This document shows positions 1-12,122 of a stretch of 12,122 bases of DNA, in pieces. Where the stretch lies: contig CAMDHB010000062.1 of the NCBI GenBank assembly GCA_945897655.1, forward strand, positions 1 to 12,122. The letters are read 5' to 3'. Numbering within the stretch: position 1 is the first letter of the stretch; each line of letters starts with the position of its first letter. A program made the translations under genes and the position numbers. The notes beneath the pieces are model-generated. The model ran no database searches, was not told the DNA's origin, and saw nothing but the letters and a program-made list of their open reading frames with translations. The stretch comes from Pseudorhodobacter antarcticus. GTDB lineage: Bacteria > Pseudomonadota > Alphaproteobacteria > Rhodobacterales > Rhodobacteraceae.

Positions 1-68
1 AGGACCTTGTCGCCATACTTGGCGTCCGGCAATACTTCGCGTTTTTCAGCGGCGTGACGACGTGACAT
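1..68 (-). CDS. rpsG: 30S ribosomal protein S7, N-terminal fragment (runs off the window)
   Basis: Only the first 22 codons plus two bases are present, reading MSRRHAAEKREVLPDAKYGD and continuing past position 1. This matches the start of bacterial S7 (MxRRxxAxKRxxxPDxxY), the 16S rRNA-binding protein that nucleates assembly of the 30S head. The start is fixed by a GAGGGA Shine-Dalgarno at 76-81, seven bases before the ATG. That site overlaps the TGA stop of rpsL, so the two genes are packed 11 bases apart and are very probably co-transcribed and coupled. The gene is cut by the window edge and is not truncated by mutation as far as can be seen. The identification rests on a short stretch but is strongly supported by the rpsL-rpsG order, which is standard in bacteria. 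Confidence 0.93.
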   Translation of the reverse strand, partial: MSRRHAAEKREVLPDAKYGDKV

Positions 69-79
69 GTTTTATTCCC

Positions 80-451
80 TCACTTCGGACGCTTGGCGCC
101 GTATTTCGAACGACGCTGACGACGCTCTTTGACGCCCTGGGTATCCAGAACGCCGCGCAGGATGTGGTAACGCACACCGGGCAAATCCTTGATACGGCCG
201 CCGCGGATCAGAACAACCGAGTGTTCCTGCAGGTTGTGCTTTTCACCGGGGATATAGCAGATAACCTCAAAGCTGTTTGTCAGACGCACCTTCGCGACTT
301 TCCGCATGGCCGAGTTCGGCTTTTTCGGAGTTGTGGTGTAAACGCGGGTGCAAACCCCACGTTTTTGCGGCGACCCTTCCAAGTGCTGCGACTTGGATTT
401 CCGGATCACGGCTTCCCGCGGCTTGCGGATCAGCTGTTGAATAGTCGGCAT
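80..451 (-). CDS. rpsL: 30S ribosomal protein S12
   Basis: The 123-residue product is the normal S12 length and matches the family along its whole length, from MPTIQQLIR through the central TTTPKKPNSAMRKVAKVRL and CYIPGEKHNLQEHSVVLIRGG to the basic tail RSKYGAKRPK. S12 lies at the decoding centre of the 30S subunit and affects accuracy. Lys43 (in TPKKPN) and Lys88 (in GRIKDLPG), the classic streptomycin-resistance positions, are both wild type, as is Asp89, which is methylthiolated in E. coli. A GAGG Shine-Dalgarno at 459-462 sits seven bases before the ATG. It is the first gene of the visible str operon, followed after 11 bases by rpsG; fusA and tuf would be expected beyond the window. A leader of about 230 bases precedes it. 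Confidence 0.98.
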   Translation of the reverse strand: MPTIQQLIRKPREAVIRKSKSQHLEGSPQKRGVCTRVYTTTPKKPNSAMRKVAKVRLTNSFEVICYIPGEKHNLQEHSVVLIRGGRIKDLPGVRYHILRGVLDTQGVKERRQRRSKYGAKRPK

Positions 452-681
452 TCACGTTCCTCGTGTTGCGCCCTGTTGGACGCTGTCAATACTCGCCCCG
501 GACCTGGGGCGCCGCTTCTCGACACGTCTTGTGCGAATCACACAACGCAAAACCGCAAACGCGCCCATCCGGGTGCGGTGCGGTGGAATTTCAGAGGATC
601 GGGGCATTTTGGGCCCGGATCATGACCACGTCATTCATTTAAGCCCCGCACGACAGATTAACCCCCGTGCAAGATAGGCGG
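452..681 (-). promoter_or_regulatory. rpsL leader region with several hairpins
   Basis: This non-coding stretch separates the phosphatase gene from rpsL and would be the 5' leader if transcription starts near the promoter candidate at 682-710. Read on the minus strand it holds an ATGAC-GTG-GTCAT hairpin (622-634). Directly abutting it is a nine-pair stem with one C-C mismatch, arms GATCCGGGC and GCCCCGATC (597-621). Nearer rpsL there is a perfect six-pair hairpin, CGCCCC and GGGGCG with a six-base loop (494-511). None is followed by a T-run, so they do not look like simple terminators. Conserved leaders ahead of rpsL have been predicted in other proteobacteria, but I cannot match this one to any of them. 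A regulatory role is inference. Confidence 0.35.
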
Positions 682-710
682 CTTCTAGGGGGTTGAGGGC
701 GGGAAGTCAA
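682..710 (-). promoter_or_regulatory. candidate sigma-70-type promoter for the str operon
   Basis: On the minus strand TTGACT (705-710) is followed after exactly 17 bases by TAGAAG (682-687). The -35 matches the consensus at five of six positions and the -10 at four of six. The -10 overlaps the TAG stop codon of the phosphatase gene, so the promoter would lie inside the 3' end of that gene. It is the best-spaced pair I found upstream of rpsL, but a chance match in this length of DNA is possible. Read-through from the upstream operon is an alternative source of rpsL mRNA. Confidence 0.35.
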
Positions 711-1392
711 CAGCGCTTGCACCAGGCCCGCTTGGGTAGACCAATCGCCGCAGCAGGGCCGCGATCAGCACCACGATCATTCCGGCAAGTATCACATCCG
801 AAAGGAAATGTTGCCCCGCAGCCACCCTTTGCCATGCCGTGAACAGGGGCACCACAGCAGCGGCAATCAGCCCCGCTCGCACCCCGCGGGGCCCCAAAGC
901 CGCCCGGTTCGCCCACACCACCATCCAGAACAGAATCGCCAGTGCCTCCGCCCCTGACATCTCACCCGAGACGAAGGAACAATTCTTCGGGCATTGGTCG
1001 GCGATCTGCCAAGGCGGGGTGAACTGCGCCGTTCCACCAAACTCAACCACTGCGGATGGCCGTGCCCTGCCCCAGAACCGCTTCAGAATGCCATTCACCA
1101 CCAACCCCGGCCCCAGTGCGAACACGGCAAAGGCATAGAACCAATCCCGCGCAGCCAGTCTCACCACCGTGATTCCGCGCCAAACTGTCAGCAGCGCCAG
1201 AACCAGCGTCACCACCGCCGCCGCATCCTCGGCCGCATACAGCGTCAGGCGGATCGCCTCGATCCAACGGGTGCTGCGAACCGGAAACCCCGCCCCGTCA
1301 AAGAACCAACCGCTGACCGCCAGGTCCAACCCCGGCATTGCCCAGAACAGTGCCGTCGCCACCACCAAACCGATGACCGCCCAGCCGGTCAT
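685..1392 (-). CDS. PAP2-family membrane phosphatase
   Basis: This 235-residue, very hydrophobic protein carries the three-part active-site signature of type 2 phosphatidic-acid phosphatases. Motif 1 is KRFWGRARP (Lys104, Arg111, Pro112), motif 2 is SFVSGEMSG (Ser142, Gly143, Glu144), and motif 3 is QRVAAGQHFLSD (Arg189, His195, Asp199). Such enzymes remove phosphate from lipid phosphates at the outer face of the inner membrane, and His195 would be the nucleophile. Candidate substrates include undecaprenyl pyrophosphate, phosphatidic acid, phosphatidylglycerophosphate and lipid A; the sequence does not decide between them. About six membrane segments are visible, the first near residues 4-20 and the last near 200-216. 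Motif 2 has Glu where the textbook PSGH has His. The ATG overlaps the transporter's stop in an ATGA, which implies translational coupling. The tail after about residue 220 is proline-rich and probably cytoplasmic. Confidence 0.9.
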   Translation of the reverse strand: MTGWAVIGLVVATALFWAMPGLDLAVSGWFFDGAGFPVRSTRWIEAIRLTLYAAEDAAAVVTLVLALLTVWRGITVVRLAARDWFYAFAVFALGPGLVVNGILKRFWGRARPSAVVEFGGTAQFTPPWQIADQCPKNCSFVSGEMSGAEALAILFWMVVWANRAALGPRGVRAGLIAAAVVPLFTAWQRVAAGQHFLSDVILAGMIVVLIAALLRRLVYPSGPGASAVDFPPSTP

Positions 1393-2279
1393 GCCGCCTG
1401 ACGCTCCGCCTCCAGCCGTACGCGACGCTCCCGTAGCAACATGTAAATGCCCGACACCACAACAATCGCCCCGCCCAGCAGGGTCCAGCCATCTGGCAGC
1501 GTGTCAAACAGCAACCACCCCAGGATGATCGCGAACAAAAGCGAGGTATAGCGGAACGGGGCCACCACCCCGATCTCGCCCACCCGCATCACCATGATGG
1601 CGCAGATGTATCCCACAATCAGGAACCCCGCCGCACCCGCAATTTCCAATCCAGCGCGGAGACTGACAGGTTGCCATCCGTCCTGCGTGACACCGATTGT
1701 CCCCATGATCAACACCGCCACCGCCGCCCAGATTGCCCCCGTGGTGGAGGGCAGCGCATGCGAAAACCGCCGGGTCGCCAGATCACGCACCACCACAAAT
1801 GCGACCGATCCCAACCCGAGCACCGACCACACATCAAAATCCGCCGCACCGGGCCGAATGATCATCAACACACCGATGAACCCAACCACAATCGCCGCGA
1901 TCCGCCGCCAGCCAATCGGTTCACGCAACAAGACTGCCGCCGCCAAAGTCACCACCAGCGGCAATGACTGCAAGATGGCCGACAGGTTGGCCAACGGCAT
2001 ATGAACCAGCGCCAACAGGAAACAAAGCGTCGCCCCCAACTCGCCCACGGTGCGGATGATCAGAAACTTGCGGTCTGGGCCCGCAGGCCACAGGCTCAGC
2101 CGCCCGTTCTGCCACAGCGCCAACACGACCAACCCCAGCGCCGCCCCGGTCCCGCGCAGCATGATCGTCTGAAACAGGTTCATCCCGTCATTGATCACTG
2201 CCTTGACCAGCGTGTCATTCAGCGTGAATGCCAGCATCGAGGCGCACATCAGCAGGACGCCGCGCATATTGTCCGTCAT
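1389..2279 (-). CDS. DMT-superfamily transporter (two EamA domains)
   Basis: This 296-residue integral membrane protein has about ten hydrophobic helices arranged as two tandem EamA repeats, roughly residues 6-142 and 152-284. The first half ends in the typical LREPIGWRRIAAIVVGF-type stretch followed by GVLMIIRPG. The second repeats this with LLFDTLPDGW followed by LLGGAIVVVSGIYML. Members of the drug/metabolite transporter superfamily export or import small metabolites such as amino acids, sugars, nucleosides or S-adenosylmethionine. Nothing here fixes the substrate. It starts 15 bases after the stop of the HxlR regulator, with a weak GGAATGG ribosome site, and its TGA overlaps the ATG of the phosphatase. 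It is therefore the middle gene of a three-gene operon. The regulator next door suggests inducible export of a toxic or reactive compound, but this is inference. The charged tail (RERRVRLEAERQ) is expected to be cytoplasmic. Confidence 0.92.
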   Translation of the reverse strand: MTDNMRGVLLMCASMLAFTLNDTLVKAVINDGMNLFQTIMLRGTGAALGLVVLALWQNGRLSLWPAGPDRKFLIIRTVGELGATLCFLLALVHMPLANLSAILQSLPLVVTLAAAVLLREPIGWRRIAAIVVGFIGVLMIIRPGAADFDVWSVLGLGSVAFVVVRDLATRRFSHALPSTTGAIWAAVAVLIMGTIGVTQDGWQPVSLRAGLEIAGAAGFLIVGYICAIMVMRVGEIGVVAPFRYTSLLFAIILGWLLFDTLPDGWTLLGGAIVVVSGIYMLLRERRVRLEAERQAA

Positions 2280-2294
2280 CAGACCATTCCAATT

Positions 2295-2684
2295 TCAGGC
2301 GGCGTCAAACCTTGCACGCGCATCGGCAATTTCACTTTGCTTCAACGTGGCCCAATCCACCAGCTGTTCGATGGGCTGCATCAGGCTTTCGCCCAGCGGG
2401 GTCAAGCGGTATTCCACGCTGGGCGGTTTGGTATCGAAGACCTGACGTGCCACAAGCCCGTCGCGTTCCAGATCGCGCAGCGATTGGGTCAGCATCCGCT
2501 TGGACACATCCGGCATGCCGCGCGCCAGGGCGTTGAACCGTTTCGGCCCCGATTGCAGCAGCAGCAGAACCAGCACCGTCCATTTGGCCGACACATGCGA
2601 CAGCACGCTGCGGACCGGGCAATTGCCCAGATCAAACCCCAAATCGGAAAACCTGGCGAGCTTCGCCACCGACAGATCGCGCAT
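2295..2684 (-). CDS. HxlR-family winged-helix transcriptional regulator
   Basis: The 129-residue product shows the full HxlR signature. An N-terminal Cys22 lies in NCPVRSVL, followed by SAKWTVLVLLLL, GPKRFNALARGMPDVSKRMLTQ (the recognition-helix region), LRDLERDGLVAR, and the wing PPSVEYRLTPLG. A C-terminal dimerisation helix contains LVDWATLK. These regulators bind DNA as dimers, and several sense electrophiles or oxidants through the conserved N-terminal Cys. I start the gene at ATG 2684 because AGGAAG (2693-2698) lies eight bases upstream. The in-frame GTG at 2693 three codons earlier touches that same ribosome site and cannot use it. It heads the operon with the transporter and phosphatase and diverges from the SnoaL-like gene, so it probably controls both directions and itself. 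The inducer is unknown. Confidence 0.93.
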   Translation of the reverse strand: MRDLSVAKLARFSDLGFDLGNCPVRSVLSHVSAKWTVLVLLLLQSGPKRFNALARGMPDVSKRMLTQSLRDLERDGLVARQVFDTKPPSVEYRLTPLGESLMQPIEQLVDWATLKQSEIADARARFDAA

Positions 2685-2692
2685 ATGGTTCA

Positions 2693-2698
2693 CTTCCT
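2693..2698 (-). promoter_or_regulatory. ribosome binding site that decides the HxlR start
   Basis: AGGAAG on the minus strand lies eight bases before the ATG at 2684. The alternative GTG three codons upstream begins at the last base of this site and would have no spacing. This favours the shorter 129-residue protein. Confidence 0.7.
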
Positions 2699-2739
2699 GT
2701 TACCTGGGCACGGATTCATGCCTCCTTTGCAGCGGTGAT

Positions 2740-2780
2740 ACAAGTCCCTAAATGAGACCTGTCTTGAAATCGAGACCTGT
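2740..2780. promoter_or_regulatory. candidate operator between the divergent HxlR and SnoaL-like genes
   Basis: Three related half-sites lie in the 108-base divergent gap: ACAAGTC (2740-2746), GACCTGT (2756-2762) and GACCTGT (2774-2780). The first two form an imperfect inverted repeat, matching at six of seven positions with a nine-base spacer. The second and third form a direct repeat of GAGACCTGT with an 18-base period, and TTG follows each copy one base later. This layout, next to a divergently placed HxlR gene, fits a binding site for that regulator. The last copy ends 12 bases before the SnoaL-like ATG, so binding there would probably block its expression. No convincing -35/-10 pair was found in either direction. 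The link to HxlR is inference. Confidence 0.45.
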
Positions 2781-2792
2781 ATTGGAGTCATC

Positions 2793-3224
2793 ATGAAGAA
2801 GCTTGCCCTTGCCACACTGCCCTTGCTGCTCAGCACCGGACTGGCTCTTGCCCAGACCCCCAAGGAAATCGCCTTGGCCGGACTGGACGCCGTGTTCGTC
2901 AACCCCAACCCCGAGCGCGTGAAAGAGCTGTTCTCGCCCAACTATATCCAGCACAACCCGATGTTCCCCAACGGGCCGGAAACCGTGATCGGCTTTGCCA
3001 CCAACCCGCCGCCCGGCTTTTTCTATGAAATCGGCAATGTGATCGCCGAGGGGGATCTGGTGGCCGTCCACTTCCGCGTCGTGGGTTTTGGCCCCAAGCC
3101 GATGGTCGGCGTGGATATTCTGCGCATCGCAGATGGGCAGATCGTGGAACATTGGGACGTGCTGCAAGAAGAGGTGACCGAAACGGTCAGCGGCAATCCC
3201 ATGTTCACCCCGGCCAGCAAATAG
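2793..3224 (+). CDS. secreted SnoaL-like / NTF2-fold protein
   Basis: This 143-residue protein begins with a clear Sec signal peptide. It has MKK, a hydrophobic core to about residue 18, and a likely cleavage after ALA at residue 20 before QTP. The mature part resembles small SnoaL-like proteins of the NTF2 fold, with the marker YIQHNPMFPNG (residues 51-61) and the terminal strand pair VDILRIADGQIVEHWDVLQE (107-126). Some members of the fold are polyketide cyclases or isomerases, but the secreted bacterial ones are largely uncharacterised, so no reaction is assigned. A GGAG ribosome site lies five bases before the ATG. It diverges from the HxlR regulator, converges on rpoC, and is followed ten bases after its stop by a strong terminator, so it is a single-gene unit. 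It is the only plus-strand gene in the window. Confidence 0.88.
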   Translation: MKKLALATLPLLLSTGLALAQTPKEIALAGLDAVFVNPNPERVKELFSPNYIQHNPMFPNGPETVIGFATNPPPGFFYEIGNVIAEGDLVAVHFRVVGFGPKPMVGVDILRIADGQIVEHWDVLQEEVTETVSGNPMFTPASK

Positions 3225-3234
3225 GCCGCCCAAT

Positions 3235-3268
3235 CCAAAGGCCCCGCAGGGGACTGCGGGGCCTTTGG
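3235..3268 (+). terminator. intrinsic terminator after the SnoaL-like gene, possibly bidirectional
   Basis: A perfect 14-bp inverted repeat (arms CCAAAGGCCCCGCA and TGCGGGGCCTTTGG) encloses a six-base loop GGGGAC. The A and T runs are inside the stem, so on either strand the GC core is followed by a short T-run. It begins ten bases after the TAG at 3222-3224. Lying between convergent genes, it may also catch transcripts leaving rpoC. Confidence 0.85.
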
Positions 3269-3292
3269 GCAATGGTTACGGTCTGGTTAACG

Positions 3293-3309
3293 AAAAACGG
3301 CAACCCGTT
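3293..3309 (-). terminator. weak distal terminator candidate downstream of rpoC
   Basis: On the minus strand AACGG and CCGTT form a five-pair stem with loop GTTG, followed directly by further T residues. The stem is short, so this is at most a back-up terminator. Confidence 0.25.
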
Positions 3310-3320
3310 GATTTAGCTTG

Positions 3321-3348
3321 AAAATCCAAAGTGTCCACATGTGGACAC
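3321..3348 (-). terminator. likely rpoC terminator built on an 18-bp palindrome
   Basis: Positions 3331-3348 are a perfect 18-bp palindrome (GTGTCCACA and its complement). As RNA from the minus strand it folds into a seven-pair stem with loop CAUG, followed by UUUGGAUUUU (3321-3330). Stem plus U-rich tail fits an intrinsic terminator acting on the rpoBC transcript. On the plus strand it is followed by CCCCGG, so it is directional. The perfect symmetry also leaves open a protein-binding site. Confidence 0.5.
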
Positions 3349-3358
3349 CCCGGATCGT

Positions 3359-3386
3359 CACCCCCCACCTTGGCAGGCGGGGGGTG
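3359..3386 (-). terminator. GC-rich hairpin directly after the rpoC stop
   Basis: Five bases beyond the rpoC TGA the minus strand reads CACCCCCCGCCT, loop GCCA, then AGGTGGGGGGTG. This gives a 12-pair stem with one G-U pair. No T-run follows, so on its own it is more likely an mRNA 3'-end stabiliser or pause element than a complete terminator, working with the palindrome 10 bases further on. Confidence 0.45.
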
Positions 3387-3391
3387 TCAAA

Positions 3392-7647
<4,256 letters not shown>

Positions 7648-7651
<4 letters not shown>

Positions 7652-7981
7652 TGAATGGGTGCTCCATGTTCGGGGCATCTGAAGGCGTAGGACAGCATGG
7701 CTCCGATACCCACGCTGACCCCGGTGGGGCCGCCTTCAAGTTGAATCTCTTGTTCCGAGGGGACGTTCGCCGTTCTGCAAGTCTTCTTTGCGGCGCGACG
7801 GACCGAGGCTTTTGCACCAGCCTCGGCCAGAGGATTGAAGTTAAGCACGCCAACCATCGACCCATAGGTCAAGCCCGACTGAAACCGGAGGTCATCCGTT
7901 TTCAGAGGGTAAACCTCTGCCGTTCCACAACCGCACAATGCGGCGAGGCCCGTCAGAAGGGCGAGGTTGGCATTGCTCAAC

Positions 7982-7998
<17 letters not shown>
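7648..7998 (-). CDS. small putative lipoprotein encoded between rpoB and rpoC
   Basis: I do not recognise the family. From ATG 7998 the product has 116 residues and begins with a textbook export signal: basic MRRKNK, a hydrophobic core LALLTGLAAL, then LCGC, with Cys24 as the probable lipidated residue (Leu at -3, Gly at -1). Gly follows the Cys, which by the usual rule favours the outer membrane. The mature part is short and has two further cysteines (74 and 108) that could pair in the periplasm. A glycine-rich, strand-like end precedes the tail (residues 89-106). It overlaps the rpoB end by 17 bases and the rpoC start by four. A strong GGAGGAAG (7987-7994) correctly spaced for a TTG at 7980 gives an alternative 110-residue start, but that form loses the basic residues of the signal. 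No DNA- or polymerase-binding motif is visible. Confidence 0.75.
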
Positions 7999-12115
<4,117 letters not shown>

Positions 12116-12122
12116 GCTCGTC

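Noticed and set aside
484..489. Perfect TTGACA on the minus strand close to rpsL, as a -35 box
   Set aside because: With normal spacing the -10 would fall on bases reading ACACGA next to the Shine-Dalgarno of rpsL, which does not resemble a -10 and would leave almost no leader.
62..625. Plus-strand frame opposite rpsL and its leader
   Set aside because: It spans the whole of rpsL in antisense and its product resembles no protein family; rpsL is unambiguous.
660..694. Inverted repeat AACCCCC/GGGGGTT at the phosphatase stop as an intrinsic terminator
   Set aside because: The loop is 21 bases and only two T residues follow the stem in the direction of transcription, so termination is doubtful.
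3331..3348. Palindrome as a ParB parS site or DnaA box
   Set aside because: The usual parS core TGTTTCACGTGAAACA agrees only in the outer bases, and the half TGTCCACA differs from the DnaA consensus TTATCCACA. A stem with a T-rich tail explains it better.
7652..7678. Upstream ATG for rpoC at 7678
   Set aside because: The nine extra residues (MPRTWSTHS) do not fit the beta' family, whereas ATG 7651 gives the expected MNQEL start and an ATGA overlap with the preceding gene.

Overview
The window looks like chromosomal DNA from an alphaproteobacterium, most likely of the Rhodobacteraceae (Roseobacter/Rhodobacter group). The evidence is the style of the ribosomal and RNA polymerase proteins (for example the beta-subunit run MDQTNPLSEVTHKRR and, further on, TPEGQNIGL), the GC-rich DNA, and an rpoB-rpoC cluster lying just upstream of rpsL-rpsG. 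No organism name can be proved from the sequence alone.

Layout, read in the main direction of transcription (minus strand, high to low coordinates). Complete rpoB (12115-7982) starts only seven bases from the window edge. It overlaps a small putative lipoprotein gene (7998-7648), whose stop overlaps the start of complete rpoC (7651-3392) in an ATGA. A compact non-coding stretch (3225-3391) follows, with several hairpins that probably end the rpoBC transcript and the convergent gene at 2793-3224. Next is a short accessory block. A plus-strand SnoaL/NTF2-like secreted protein (2793-3224) diverges from a minus-strand operon of an HxlR-type regulator (2684-2295), a ten-helix DMT/EamA transporter (2279-1389) and a PAP2-type membrane phosphatase (1392-685). 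The str operon then begins: a leader of about 230 bases, rpsL (451-80) and the first 22 codons of rpsG (68-1), which runs off the window.

How the parts fit: rpoB and rpoC supply the two catalytic subunits of RNA polymerase, and rpsL and rpsG supply the 30S proteins S12 and S7. The accessory block looks like a small self-regulated unit. The HxlR regulator faces the SnoaL-like gene across a 108-base gap holding three copies of a GACCTGT-like half-site. It is also the first gene of a tightly packed operon with the transporter and phosphatase.

Most of the window is ordinary housekeeping sequence and I see no clear new multi-gene system. The points most worth a second look are the lipoprotein-like gene coupled between rpoB and rpoC, the structured rpsL leader, the three-half-site operator candidate, and the hairpin cluster with a perfect 18-bp palindrome after rpoC.
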